Shown here one piece after another: positions 24,362 to 37,624 of a stretch of DNA of 64,000 nt. The stretch comes from Loxodes magnus (taxonomy: Eukaryota > Ciliophora > Karyorelictea > Loxodida > Loxodidae): assembly GCA_946699065.1 (NCBI GenBank), contig CAMPDV010000270.1, forward strand, positions 186,001-250,000, read 5' to 3'. The notes below the pieces were generated by a model. That model did no database searches. It saw only the letters and a program-made list of their open reading frames with translations, and had not been told where the DNA came from. A program made the position numbers and the translations under genes. Numbering within the stretch: the stretch's first letter is position 1; every line of letters begins with the position of its first letter.

Positions 24362-25395
24362 AGATTATTGCTGATATGGTTTGGCTGAATTAAGTTAAGA
24401 GTGAGAGGAGAACAATTTTACTAGCAATATAAATGGCTTAACTCTTTGATACTTATGGTTGATTGGAATATTTAGAGAATATTGTATGATTTTGAGTAGC
24501 CGTTGGCAAATAAACCAATAATTTTTTTCGATAATTCAGTAAATATGTCGATTGATTAGCGATCATAAGTAAATGATTACGTAGGAGTCATGGGTTTTAA
24601 TAGAGGGTAAAAGGGTGACATAAGTGTGAAGAAATAATAACACTTAAATAAAATAATATTCCGTTATTCGCGTTACCTTACTTAAAGTTAATTGAAGAGC
24701 TAGCATCTCGCTTCCTCTCAATTCTTGACTTAGGATAAGGTTTTTCAAAAAACCCTTTCGAATGCCTGCTATTTTTTCTTAATTCAAACGATATATTAAT
24801 TATAAATTTAATAAAGGAGAAAAAACCTGGGAGCTAATGAATTACATAGAAGACTAAAATAACGAACTGTTAATTCTCAAAAGTTAACTGATTAAAAACT
24901 CAGTAGTAACAGAAAATTAACTTTATGAAATGTCATAAACTAACTTCACTTAATCACAAAGAATGATCAAGAAGAAGATTAACACAAAATACAACTTTAA
25001 GAAAAGTAAAATTAAGAAAAAAATGATACAAACATAAGCAAAAGAATTGAGATGCTGGAGAAAAAGGTTTATTAAAAATAGAAATTAGAAAAACGATATA
25101 AAAATTGTTGGTACTGATAATCTTGGTATCACTTACTAAGACATTGTAAGAAATGAAGATAAATCAAGTACAATGAAGAATAAAGGGCCTGAAGAAACTT
25201 AAACAAACTTTGGATAACTGAGTAAGGCATATATAAATAGAAACTATGAACAAGAAACTAAGAGAATCCTTCGTAATAGCCGTCCATTTTAAAAAAGGTC
25301 GTGGAGAACAACCATGGGAAAAAAATTGTCAGCAGAAACTTGGTTGAAAGCCCAGGATATGCAAACTTTAATTTTACATTTAGTTAAAATAATAA
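24362..25395 (+). CDS. Gag-like zinc-knuckle protein of a second retroelement family (longer copy)
   Basis: A plus-strand frame (codon starts at 24362 modulo 3) runs through an N-terminal globular-looking part (YVGVMGFNRGQKG near 24580-24618), a Gln/Lys-rich coil (24850-25080), a zinc-knuckle remnant CWYWQSWYHLLRHC (25106-25147), and the C-terminal motif LVESPGYANF (about 25339-25368). The last two correspond to CWFCHSNNHLLKTC and LVQIPGNANF in the 431-bp insertion at 3017. The second knuckle Cys is UGA (Trp) here, so zinc binding is probably lost. The Trp after the first Cys is UGG here and UGA in the other copy. An (AAT)n tail follows at about 25389-25410. The 5' limit is uncertain. Confidence 0.55.
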
Positions 25396-26149
25396 TAATA
25401 TTATTATAAATTTACTTTATTAATTTTAACGTGAGCTAAATGTATTTTTTCATTTTCAATAAAAAATTCAAAAATTTAGTCTTATAAAGAAAAGAATTAT
25501 CTTTATTGCTATAAATATTGTTAATATATTATTCTATTTGAATATTTAAATGATAATAAATCAAAAGAAATCTCTCTTTAATTAATATTCTAATAAATTT
25601 TTTATAATATAAAGCTATAATATAGGTTATTAATTTATTTCTACTTAAATAAAAATGATTATATTAAAATGTTAATTAACTATATTAAAATAATACTCTT
25701 TTTCAAACAAACTGTATAATTAATTACAGAAATATAGAAGCAAATTTACTAATTATTCAGTCAATAGATATAAAATTTTATAAGTTTATGTTTTATTGTA
25801 AATTAATTCAAAATAAATTATTTTTAATTATCTGTATTTTGTATTAATAAAGCAATCTTATAGTTTTAATTTCTTATATAATCACTGTCTCTTCTTTCTT
25901 TTTCCAATCAAAATTAGAAAATTTAGGTGCTAAAAATTTTTCAATTAAATATAAAATAAATTTACTTAAGTAATCATTTTTTTAGTTAAAAATATTTCAT
26001 TTAGTTTAAAGAATATCTTAATGACTATCTTTTTTATCATTTTATTTATTTTTGTATATATATAAAATCTTCTTATTGAGTATTGAAATAATATGAATAT
26101 TTAAAATCAGACAATAAATATTTAATAGAAAATAAATGAAATTAGATAA
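25396..26149. other. AT-rich stretch, nothing recognised
   Basis: Begins with the AAT-rich tail of the preceding element. The rest is AT-rich with no supported feature. A short stretch near 25858-25920 resembles 30303-30360. Confidence 0.45.
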
Positions 26150-28000
26150 AAAAGAATTGAAATTAAAGGATTTTAATAAGATAAAAGATTTATTAAAAAT
26201 AGTAATTTAAACTTAAAATTAAATTAAGTAATTAAACTAACTTAAAACAATTAAATAAAAATTGTAATTTCTTTTCTGATAAGCATCTAATATTTGATTA
26301 ATTATTTTATAAAAAAGGAAAATGAAACATATAAGAATAAACAGGCAATGTCATTAAAAAATGGCTAATACAATTCGATTTGATCTTGTGTAATAATTTT
26401 ATTCTTAATTAATCTTATTTACTCATTTTTTTCTAATTGAGGTTATTTTAGTATTAAACCTTGAAAACCCAATTTTATAATAGCTTTTATAAAAATTTGT
26501 TGCTTTAAGTGATAGTTAATTCTTATTTCGTATTGGAAATAATAAAAAATGTAAAATTTTTTTTTCAACCTATTTAAATTTTAGAATATAATTTTAGGAA
26601 TCTTATTTTAAACTAGTCTATCTCTTTTTTTATTTTCTTCGGATTACAATTTAAATCCCAGAAAAAAGCATATCAACGTAAAAAAATGTATAACTTATTA
26701 TTAGATTCATAGTAAAGTGTAAAAATGTTGATATTTTATAATTTCTAAATTGATATAGTAAAAGATTAATAGCAAAGTACTATTTAAAATTAATTCATAA
26801 TTTTTCTCTCTAAATTGTTAAATCCTGAGTATTATTCTTCTTATTTACTTAGAAAAATTAGTATATATAACTTACTTTTTATATATAAAATAAATAAAAA
26901 ACATTATATATTTAAGATTTAATATTAAATCCTGATAATTTAAATATAGCCTTTTAATTTATTAGATTTTAGCATAAACAGTGTAAATAAAGAAGATTCT
27001 ACTAGCAAAATATTTAAATTTTTTGTGAATATGATACTTAGTTTTCTAAGATAGAAACAATGTGCTAGAATAGATTATTCAAGAGAATCTTCAAAAAATA
27101 TATTTTAGGAGCATCATGACTCGTAAATTCTGAACTTGTTTAAATATATTCGAGCTAATTAACTATCTAAATTTTAAGATAATGAATAGATATAACCTCC
27201 ACATATAACTATTTAAATGAGGTAAAATTAAATTTAGCTAGTATAATATTAAGATATAAAAGCTTAAAATTAATGAAAATATAGCATTAATAAGTATATA
27301 ATTTTTCACTCGATAGAAAAAAATTAAATAAATATCAAGAAAGTATTTTTTGGAAGCAAGGTAACTTAAATAGTCATAATAAAATAAATTATTGAAGGAA
27401 AGTAAAAGTATAGAATAAATAAGTTAAATATTTAGAATGTGTAATAATTATCTTTGACAAATTAAAAAATTAATAAGACCTTGTTCTGATATCTTTAAAT
27501 GCAAATTTTGCTTAAATTAATTACATCATAACAATTTGACGAAATTTATCTATTTTATTTTCATTTTCTTATTAATTTTTAGATATAATACCATTAAATA
27601 AACAAGCTTAATCAAATGTTTGCTTTACTATAGACAAATATTTTAGAAAAAATTAATTTGAATCCAAATAATTTATCTTTGCTAATAGTTTAAGTATTTC
27701 TGATAGTAAAAAATTATGTAACAAAAAAATAGATTTCAAATATTTTAAAGGATTTACTTAAATATTAAAGTGAATAAGAAGCAAATGTATAAAACTAATT
27801 ATTTTAAAAAATATAACTTTAATTTAATTTAACTCTTGAATTTAGCAGAAGAAAGATAAGATAAAATTAATAAATATTTTAAATATAAAGTTTTTAGAAT
27901 CTAATAATTATTTTACTGGATTAAATTTATAAAATAAGATAAATCTAAAATGATATTCATTTTTAATACAAACTAATTAGCTTGAACTTGATATGAATAT
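26150..28000 (-). repeat. Long dispersed repeat, copy R4 (inverted, partial, diverged)
   Basis: This is the reverse complement of roughly 2200-4390 of R1. Matching landmarks include CATATAAGAATAAACAGG at about 26317 (R1 4233-4251 reversed), ATATATTCGAGCTAATTAAC at 27145 (R1 2990-3003 reversed) and the segment at 27650-27725 (R1 2440-2530 reversed). The 431-bp insertion of R1 is absent here, consistent with it being a later event. Substitutions and indels are frequent, so R4 is older or less constrained than R1 and R3. Boundaries are approximate. Confidence 0.7.
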
Positions 28001-30380
28001 AATATTTGTAATATATAAATTTTAGATTTCTATGACTAAAAAGCTTAAATAAATATTTATATCTTTTAATTATTTGTTTAAAAATGTAATTATAAAAGAT
28101 TTATTTTTAAATTATATCTAAAAAATATTAAAATTTGATTTTGAAGTGCTAACTTATATTAATTTTATTTAAAAATTTCAATAATGTTTTAATCTTTTTC
28201 CGTATTATTTATTCTTAATTTTTTATCTGCTTTTTTTAATTAGAATTTATTCAGTTTATTTAAAAATGAATTTATTAATTTTTATATTTTTTGTCAAATT
28301 AAATCGTTTTTAATTGCATTTTTCATATTTTCTAATTAATTATTCTTAGTTATATTACATAATATGTTAGTCTTAATATCCAATATATCATATACTACCT
28401 AATAAAATTTAAATTTAACTTTGTTCTATTACTTTTATAAAATTTGAAAATTGAAATTTTAAATCATTTTTAGTTATGAGATTTTTATATTTAAAATTTT
28501 GATCTTTTTAGGAATGTTATTTCTTAAAATTTAGTTTATTTTTACTTACTTTTAACATTGCTTAAATATTATTTCTTTTACAGTTTTGTTTTCAATATAA
28601 TCTACCATATTTATTTAATTCTAATATATAATAGCAAACTTTTTATTTATATATGCTTTTATATAATTTTATGCTATTAAATATTTTAGTTTCAATGATT
28701 AAAAGTTAAAATATTTAAAATTTACTTAAAATATTAGTTAAACTTACTTTGAAGAATTAAAAGCTTTCCAAATAAAAATAATAGTAAAAAATATTAAAGT
28801 TATAATAAAAGAATACCTCAAAGAGCTTAAATATTACTTTACTTAGCGTATTTATCATTATGCAAAAGATAGATTTGATCAAGCATTTCGGAAAAATAAG
28901 TCTGAGTAGTAATAGTAATAAAATACAGGGAGTAACTCTCTTAAAGCATATTTGTATTATGTTTAGATATTAACTTAAATAGATATTTTGAAAAGAAATA
29001 CTATAAATTTTATCTTTAGTTATAACTTTTTATAGTTAGGAAAACAAAATATAAAATGTAAAAAGTTTCTTTATTTGTGGATAAATGCAAATATTTTAAT
29101 TTTTCTTTGTATTAAGAGTGTCATTCATCGCTTATTATTTCCTTCTATTGATTCATTCTTTACCAAGATACTTTATTCCATTAAAGTGCTAATGAGTCTA
29201 ATTATATTGCTTCTCCAAGCTTTAATTTTTACTTCTTAATGATTAGAAATAAATATTGCTTTAAATATTTTATAACTTTTTAATATCTTTACTCAAATAT
29301 TTTCGAGCAAACTAAATATTTAAAAAATATATATTAAGAAAGAAGATAAGTAGGCTTAACTAAATAGTTAAATTATAATAAAAAAAGATTAAAATACTAC
29401 ATTGTTGATGAAGATGTCCAAGAAAAGTATTTTATAAACTTTTTATATGGAAAATGAAGATTTCTTCATCAATTAATTTATTTGGATATTAAAATAAAAT
29501 TGAAAATTTTCTTCTTAGTGTAAAAAGATTTTTTGAATTTTATACTTTAAAACATTGATGATAAGATAAGCTAAACAGAATTATATTATCTTATAAAAAT
29601 TTCAAAATATTTAAGAAGTTTTTCTCTAACTTCTCAAAAAATATTATTTTAAATAATTAATTTAATTTATTTTTCACTTTTTATTAATTTATCCAGTTTA
29701 TCTTTCTATTTACCTGTTTTTATCGTCTCTTACTTTTTCGACTCATTGATTTTTATGGTAACCTTTATATATTTATTATAAAGTATCTTATCAATACTAG
29801 AGCATCGTAAGTAAACTATGATATTAATATTAAATTATCTGCATTAAATTTTAAAATAACTATAATTAACTTTTCATTTTTTTCAATATAAAATTTAGAA
29901 AAATGTAGTTATATTAAAGTAATATGGTATTATTATTTATATTAAAGTGAAAAATATTTTTATGTTTATTAATATTAAATATATTATAGTTCAGAAAAAT
30001 GTTCTTTTTTATACTTAAGTAAATCTATTTTAACAAAAAGTTATAATTAATTTTTTATTTGCAAAATATCCTTACTTAGATATAAATTATTGCATAAAAG
30101 GGTTAAAAATAGATTTAAATTAAAATAATAATATTTCTCTAATAATTTTCATAATGAAAAATATAAGGATATTTATAAATCTTATTTAATATACTGATAT
30201 TAAGATTTAAAACTATAATTCTTAATAGTATAAGCTAAATCATAATATACATTTTATCAAAGCTATTTTACTATCCTTATTTTAAATTAATAAAATAATC
30301 TTTAGTTTTAATTTCTCATATTAAATAAATCATCTTTCCTTTTTGATCAAAATTAGAAAGATAAATAAATATGATTGTAG
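28001..30380. other. AT-rich stretch, nothing recognised
   Basis: No match to the repeats or LINEs. Slightly GC-richer patches at about 29110-29235 and 29700-29770 have no interpretable frame. Confidence 0.45.
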
Positions 30381-30413
30381 TGTGCGCAGATCCTCGTTGG
30401 CGCGCAGCTCTTT
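30381..30413. repeat. Short GC-rich motif, copy 1
   Basis: TGTGCGCAGATCC followed by TCGTTGGCGCGCAGCTCTTT. A second copy lies at 52772-52807. Both share TTGGYGCGCAGCTCTTT. The core is nearly self-complementary (GCGCGC / GAGC-GCTC) and stands out in roughly 20% G+C DNA. It ends in TTT, so a small Pol III unit is conceivable but unproven. Confidence 0.5.
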
Positions 30414-30745
30414 CAATATAAATATTTAATATTAAAAAAAGAGTTCTCATAAGCTTGATTTCATTCTATTCGTCCAAAGAATCATTTTCTCTTCTCCAAA
30501 TGGGGAATCTTCTTATTAAAGATTATTCTCGAATCTTGAATAAATGCTCCAGTCTTCTTGAATAAGGTCTAAATAAGAATTAGTTATTAAGTCATTAATT
30601 AGAATCCTCGGGGCAAGTTAGGCATGTCTAAACTGAACTTATCCACCCTTCCTCGTGATGGTATCTAGTGCGAGATTACTCGCAATGCAGTATACACTGC
30701 ATCAGATTACCTATTTGTTCTCCTGACGAGACTGATATCCATTTT
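30414..30745. other. GC-island, SINE-like or structured RNA candidate
   Basis: This stretch of about 38% G+C resembles the island in R1 and R3: TCCAAATGGGGAATCTT near 30496, GCAAGTTAGGCATGTCT near 30612, ACTTATCC near 30637 and ATCCATTTT at the end. It contains small palindromes such as GCAGTATACACTGC near 30687. It lies immediately after the short GC motif. No protein is recognised on either strand. Confidence 0.4.
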
Positions 30746-31244
30746 ATATTATATAATAAAAAAATTTTAATTTGAAGTAAAGAACTTACTTATGTAATTA
30801 TTTTCCTTAGTAAGAAATATTTTATTTATATTAATATTGCTTTAGCTCAAGATATCTCATTTAATTTTACTTACACTTTTTTCACTTGCTTGATCTATTT
30901 TTCTAAATAAAACTCTCTTTTATATATGAACTTAAAAAAGCAATTTTTATACTATTTTTTTAAATATGCTATTGCAAAATAAATTTTTACTCATTATAGG
31001 AAATAAGAAAAAAAGTAATCTTAAATTCTTTTTATCAATATATTTAAATTTTAGATAGATTAAAGAAATTATCTTTAAATTAATTTTTTTTATCAATTTT
31101 GAAAAACTAAAATTTTAATTCCAGAAATAAAATTATAAAATTATTGATATTTTATGATTTAAAAAATATTAAAGTAATAGATTAATAGTAAATGATTAAA
31201 TAAGTTCAAAAATTCAGTTTCTATCAACTATATCAGATACAAAT
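30746..31244. other. AT-rich stretch, nothing recognised
   Basis: AT-rich spacer between the GC island and a LINE fragment; no supported feature. Confidence 0.45.
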
Positions 31245-31720
31245 TATTCCTTAGTATATGCTTCATTAATGGAAAATATGTCAAAATCATTTTATAATGA
31301 TAAATTCCTATATAGATAAAGTTTTAGATGCAATACCATCAATATTAGCAAGATCTACTTTTGCTTGATTGATTCAATTATTTATTTGATATCCTTCTCT
31401 CACACAGAATGGTAAATTTTAATTTATTTTTTATAAAAAATTTCTATTTGGATTTATTTTTCCATATTCTGTATGCTAATCAATTTATATAAATATAAAT
31501 AAATTGCAGCTGTATATCTTCAAGAGTCATTAATCTATATTATTTTAATTATTCTACTGTCAATCTATCCTTATTCAAATTCTAAATACAGTACAATGTA
31601 TCTACTAGAATACTCTGTTTAATAATTAATTCTTCTACAGAAATTAGGAAAGATAGAGTTTCTTAGCTATCAGAATTAGCATTTAAATTTTTAATTATAG
31701 CATAACTTACTGTGGTTTTG
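31245..31720 (-). pseudogene. LINE fragment spanning the start of the endonuclease domain
   Basis: Minus-strand translation of about 31264-31350 includes NIDGIASKTL and, in a shifted frame, NDFDIFSINEAY. These correspond to NINGIGSKQL and NDLDIFSINETW at the start of the endonuclease in the large LINE. The preceding (rightward) sequence 31380-31720 is similar to 13480-13840 and would be the coiled-coil N-terminal part. The Trp of ETW is not preserved and at least one frameshift is present. It is a small relic. Confidence 0.45.
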
Positions 31721-32490
31721 TTAAGATGTTATTTAGGAATCAGAAGATATAGCTATGGAAATTATCTTTTAAATATATTAATAGGTTCTTGCTTCTGAAA
31801 ATTTATTATATTTCCAAGTTTATATTATATGGATACAAATTATTAAAATTATAAAAGATTATTTACAAAATTGACTGAGAAAGCTGTTAAATATGAAGAG
31901 GAAAACTATATTGAAATATGTAATTTTCAATTATATAAAAATTTGAATAACTTTTCTTATTTATTAGTCACTCTTTGTAGCCTGCTTAAATAAATATTTA
32001 TTTAGTTTTTGATTAAAAGATTAGATTTCTCTTATCATCTCTTATTATACTAAATTATTTAAGACTGAAGATATTTGTTGATACTATTATGCAAATTTTA
32101 ATTAATTTTAATATCAAAATTGCTTAGCAAGATTGCTCATTAACTAAGATTTAATTTAATTTACTGAAACTTCTAAATATTAAGATTAAGTTTAAATTCC
32201 TTAGTCTTAATGTAAAAAAACAGTTTAAATAAGATTATGATCAAATAGAGCAATTTTATAAAAATTTTAAGTAGATCCATCTTAATAGTTATTTAATGCT
32301 CTTTGATATATTATTCATAAATGTTTGATATTACTGAGATTTACCTTTATTTCAAATTTAATGTGCTTTAATGCTCAAGGCCTTTTAATTATAACTTTTC
32401 CTGCATTTAATTAAATTAATCACATTTCTAACAAAATGTTTATTATTATTTTTAGCTTAAAATTCTAATTAACTTTATATCATAATATAA
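31721..32490. other. AT-rich stretch, nothing recognised
   Basis: No matches or supported frames were seen. It may contain the C-terminal end of the adjacent minus-strand protein. Confidence 0.4.
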
Positions 32491-32499
32491 TTTATTATT

Positions 32500-33260
32500 G
32501 TGGTAACATTTTTATATAGTTTACCACATATTAATTTATTTTTGAAAATGTATGTTTATCTCAAACTTGTATATATTTTCATTTCAATATTCTTTATAAT
32601 TTTAAGGATATTTTTCTTAATTTTTTCTCATAAGTCAAAGTCTCATTCATTTTTTATTGAATTAATTGACAGTTTATTAGATATAAGAAGCTTCTTTGTT
32701 TAGTTGGTATATTTTTCCGAAAAATTAACCTTTATTTGTTCATTATATTTTAAACATATCAATCAATATTTTTCTTTCAATCATTTTCGTTTTTATTAAA
32801 ATTTATAACAGTTCCATTTTTTTGTCCTGGAAGCTTGCCATATTTTCCGATAGGGAATCTTTTATATTATTTATTGCTAATCATATGGATATTGGGTCGC
32901 TAAGTTATTATGGTTGTTCAGGTTTAGAATTTCAAGAATTTAAATCACTTTTCCGATCTATTCTATCTATGATATTATTCCTTAAATTTGCTACAGGAAC
33001 AAATTTATAACTATTTCCTATCGTAATATTGAGTTTTCAGATTTTAGAATTTCCTTAGTGTTGGTCAGTTCTTAAGTTAGTAGAAAAAGCTAAGTAATAA
33101 CTTTTATTAAATTTTGATTTTCCATAAAAAGAAGATAGAAAAAATAAGCTATATCCTACTAATAGTATTAAGTTTTGCTTGAGAATCTATTATTTCTAAG
33201 GTGCAATATTATATAATTCATATATAATATTTAGAATTAATTAGCTATTTATTATTTTAC
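32500..33260 (-). pseudogene. Conserved Gln/Lys-rich protein family, minus-strand member
   Basis: Homologue of the plus-strand protein at 17755-18540. Minus-strand residues FYGKSKFNKSYY (about 33120-33155), KSENSILRQEIVINLFLQQI (about 32985-33045) and ILEILNLNNHNNL (about 32900-32940) align directly. A frameshift separates the first block from the second (about 33050-33070), so this copy is probably broken. Further left, a mixed sequence such as SIKNEWDFDLWEKIKKNIL (about 32600-32660) continues. The standard-code ORFs on the plus strand here are shadows of this frame. Function is unknown. Confidence 0.45.
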
Positions 33261-33787
33261 TAAGTTCATTAGTGTTAGTGTATACATTTTTACAGTCTAT
33301 TCTATATTTTTATATTATTTATAAACTTTAAAGGTTATAGTTTAGTTAATGTAAGTAAAGAAATAATTATGCACTTTTAAAGAAGATATGAGGATATTAC
33401 CTGATTTATATATAAAGAATTTGATCTAAGGAGTTTTAGAAATTAGAAAATTAAATCATAAAAATATTGTTTACTTTCCATAAAACAATAACAAAATATT
33501 AAAGAGTTAGATTAAATGAGAACACTTGAATTAATAAGAATAAAATAAATGTAAAATAGAAATTAATAAATTGAATAGTTTCAATTATAACTATAAAAAA
33601 TATTATAAGATGAGCCACAAGAGTAATATAAATACAAAAAAATGAATGTAAAAATATAAATAAATAAAAAGTTATCTATTATGACAAACGAATCATTTAT
33701 TAAGAGAAATAGATTAAAATTTAACAAATTAAAACATTTTATATGATATGGAAGAATATTATAAGTAGATTAAAAATTTAACATCAA

Positions 33788-34651
33788 CTGGTGATTACTT
33801 TTTGAGTACTACATAACCATGAAACATTTAAATTTTTTACTTAAAATTATGATAAGAAACATAAACGAATCCTGACTCTAATATTGCTTTTTTATTTAAC
33901 AAAACAAAAATTGCTAATCTGAGATATTTTAAAAACCTGGAGAAAATAGATTAATATTCTGAAATAAATGTATAGAATATTGAAGATCGTAAAAAAATTT
34001 GAATAAACTTATAACACAATCATAGAATAGTTCTTTTAAGATGTTACAGAAAGAATGAGATCGATGTAAACTGCACATTATTACTTTGAAGATATTGATA
34101 AAGAAGCAAGATAATTTCCATATGATATATACACTAAATTAATTTATGATTAGAGAAATAATTTCTATTTACAATTTTGCTATTATTTCTAATAAAATTT
34201 AAAGCAAAGGCACTTCTAAATTAAGTTCTCTGAGATTTGCTTGTGTGAAGAATAAGATAGCTTCGTTCATATTTAATTATGCGAAGCTCTGTAAGACTTA
34301 ATTAAAGAATTTAAAAATAAAAAAAAAACGACTTATAGAAGATTCTAGCATATAATCAAAATACCTTACTCTTAATTCTCATACTTAAAAACAGTTAAAA
34401 GAAATAGATTTTAGAATTAAAACTTTCATTTAAAGTTGCTGAGAAAATAATTGAAATACTATAGTGAAATGAGATTTACTACAATGGTAGAATGATCTGG
34501 ATAAATTGAAGTAGTAGAAGAAAAAGAACATGAGCAATAAGTAAATTAGAACTTATTAATAATATGCAAATAAACAGTTTTATTACCTAAATGAAAATAT
34601 AATAAAGACATATTAGTTTATATTATTATTATATAGAACTATAAAATTGTA
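33788..34651 (+). mobile_element. 5'-truncated LINE insertion with target duplication
   Basis: Absent from the equivalent place in R2. Flanks are TAACATCAA (33779-33787) and TAATATCAA (34652-34660), and R2 has a single TAACATCAA at 20620-20628. The plus strand encodes the LINE C-terminal region: ETQTNPDSNIAFLFNKTKI (compare ETQLQPDSDISFLFNRSKS in the right-hand LINE). After a frameshift near 34010 it continues with VTERMRSMQTAHYYFEDI and FSEICLCEEQDSFVHIQLC (Cys/His motif), then an acidic tail (GQIEVVEEKEHEQQ). It retains only post-RT sequence, so it was dead on arrival. The 9-bp duplication has one mismatch. Confidence 0.8.
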
Positions 34652-36379
34652 TAATATCAAGGTTTTATAAGCATTTTAACGGACTAAAGCAATGTGATAA
34701 TACAAAATAGAATCTATTTTAATTTAATATGATAAAATTTATAAATTTATAGATAAATTAATTGAAAATTATATATTATTTTATGATAAAAAGGTAATAA
34801 ATAAACTTAATAAGTTTATTACAAAAAATTTCTTAAATATATAAAACTTTAATCAATTAAAAGCACATTTTTTTCTTTATGTTCTTTTAATCTTCTATAA
34901 TATATTTAGTATAAATATTATATACTTAATTAATATTTTAAATTATTGATGTTATTTAATTTAGTTTGCTTTAATACTGCTTTTCGTAAAGTTAGTTATA
35001 TAAATTTTTATTTTTATCTTTCTGATTGGATTTCGAATAGTCAGTATATTTAATTTCTAAATTTAAAAATTTTTATATTTTATATTTTTAAATTACTATT
35101 AATGACTGTAAAAATTTTAAACCCTTTACCATAATAATCATTATATTTTTTATTATCTTGAAAAATATTGGAAGAAAATTTATTAATTAAAGCAAGGAAA
35201 AGCATTTTACTTGCTTTTAGAAATTTATTAAGCAAGCTTAGTTAGTACCTTTGACTTTATCTCATTCAATTCTGTAAAATTTAAAATTTAAATCACTAAA
35301 GAAAATCTCATAAAAAGTGTATAATTATATTTAATTTCTTATAATAAAAATTTATAATTATTTTTAAGATAATAACTTCAAAAAGTTAATAAATAAGAAT
35401 TTGTATATTCATTTCTAGTTCCCGATGAGAAAAAAATTTACAAAATTTTAAATATTAAAATATAGAAAGCCAGTATTAATTTAATAAAAAGGTAAGTAAC
35501 TAAAAATATCCTAAAATAAATGAAAGACAATTAAATAGTAAATAAATGCTTAAAAAATTAAAACTAGAAACATTAAAATTACTAGAATAATAAGTTATTC
35601 TGTTTTACTAATTGATGATTGCTTCACCTTCTATAAAGATAAAGTAACTTAAATAAAAAATTTCTAGTTTTAAATAAAATAATATTAGTAAAATGAAAAA
35701 TATAGAGTGATTAAATAATAAGTGATTAACATTTTTTTTAGGTTTCCTCAATCAATAATTTTATGATTTATAGAATTAATTAAGTTTTTCAATTAGAGTA
35801 AAGTAGCAATATTTAAAATTTGCATTCATAAAATTGTTAATATTGATAAGTTCTAAAAAGTAGCAAATAATAATGCAATTTAAATATTTTAGCATAAAAT
35901 AGAATTAGTTAAAAATAGAAAAATAATAAACAAAGTATTTTAAATATCTCTCAATAATTGCTACTTTAATCTTGATAATAAATAATAGAATTTTGATATT
36001 CTAGGAATTAGTATGTAATTATTAAAAAATTTAATGCATAAAGTTAGGATTAAACAGATAAGACTATTAGAACTTCGACAAAAATCAAATTTAATTCTAT
36101 AAAGGGGTAAACTCTCAATAATATCGGAGAAATTATTATGCTATTGAAGAAAAATGAAAAATCCAGTAAAATTTGAAATGGAGTTTATAGAAAATCCTAA
36201 TAATACTATAATATAATAATTAAAGGAGATTTATATGAGTATCGAGGGTAACTTTGAAGGTAAATTTTCTAAAATTTTCTAAAATTTTAAAAGAGTATAA
36301 AATATAAAATCTATAATATTCAAACCTAAAACTATAAAAGACTTATGAGAAAATAATTTATTTATTAATTATAAACTTA

Positions 36380-37370
36380 AAAGGTTTCTCTTTCAAGGGA
36401 AGGGAAACTTCTTTCCAGCAAAGCGACCCAGGGCATTCTCTTATTGCAAGCAACGCAAATATCCTGTTGCTTAATTCATTAAGCATCAGCATAGGAGTTC
36501 CATAACTACGGGCCGACAGGCTTCAAATTGTTAGCAAGAATGGATAGTCAGAAAGATTTTATCTCTTGCTGAGTTTGACTCTAAATAGGGATCTTCTCAG
36601 CGACAGGATAAGAATTTGACCCTATCCATCAAACTTAACGTTTAATCAAAGAATCAACATAAACTCCCTCCATCATTTAATTATACTTGAAAAATGAATA
36701 AAGATGGTCTTAGTCTTTTTCAAAGTTAATAAAAATTAGTTCTTTCCTTTATCCTTTTGAAGTTCTCAATGGCCTCAATCGGTTTACTAAACGGAGATTA
36801 AGAAATGAAAGACTAGAATCTGTTTACTAACAAAAATTAGAAATCTACAAATTCTTGTGAATAAAGCTCTACTAAAGACATATCTCTTAATATTCAAAAA
36901 ACTCATTTCTTAAAGAAAATTTTCTAACTCTGAAGCTATTTCATAGCATTTGAGCTTGTTTTTCAAATATCATACAATATATGATTAGCATATTTAAGAA
37001 CTAAAACAAAATAATAGTAATTAAAGGAATAAAAAGCAGTAAAATAGCAAATAATTTAAGAAAATCCAGAGTGAGATGAGTTAATCAATAATTTTCAAAG
37101 TATCAGGAAGAAATACCAATATAATCTAAATAAATAATCAGTAAAAGGAAAATATTAAAATTCGAAAAATACCACATAAGGAGATAAAAATGTACATTAC
37201 TTTTTCAGCTTTTTGAAGCAATTTACAACAAAATAATTAAATTTTTTAGATTTTGAGACAATATGCACAGAAGGAAATTTTGCATTTGCTATATCGAATT
37301 CAAAAGGAAATTTAAGAAATATTAGTAGAAACTTCTAGTTATATAAATTTTTAAATACGCTTAATTAAGC
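36380..37370 (+). CDS. Possible coding region in the R3-specific block, function unknown
   Basis: One plus-strand frame reads KGFSFKGRETSFQQSDPG, then SLIASNANILLLNSLSIS, and continues for about 330 codons to an amphipathic helical stretch (HLLYRIQKEIQEILVE, about 37285-37335). In R2 (22310-22430) the same frame gives KGFTFKRRE-SFQQNDPG with mostly conservative changes, which favours this frame over the other two. Trp is encoded by UGA several times. The start is not defined and no domain is recognised. In R2 the frame is cut after about 40 codons by LINE-derived sequence. Confidence 0.35.
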
Positions 37371-37624
37371 TTAAACATTAAGAAGTTTATTTTCATTTTT
37401 ATATATTTCTAAATTTTATTGTCAATAATAATGCTTATATGACAAAGAAAAGAGCAATATGTAGTTTCTTAGTACATTAAATAAATAATTTAAAAGTCAG
37501 AGTATACCGATTTATTATTATTTTATAAATCTTTGTTTTCGTATTTGAAACATATCTTTTATTTCTAAAAATCTTTTTTGATTGTCATTTTATATTAAAT
37601 TTGTAAAAAATTAAGTTTTCTCAA

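Noticed and set aside
25106-25147. UGA = Cys (Euplotes-type code), suggested by the knuckle CWY-UGA at 25112
   Set aside because: UGA aligns with UGG/Trp at many other sites; a Cys-to-UGA point mutation in one copy is simpler.
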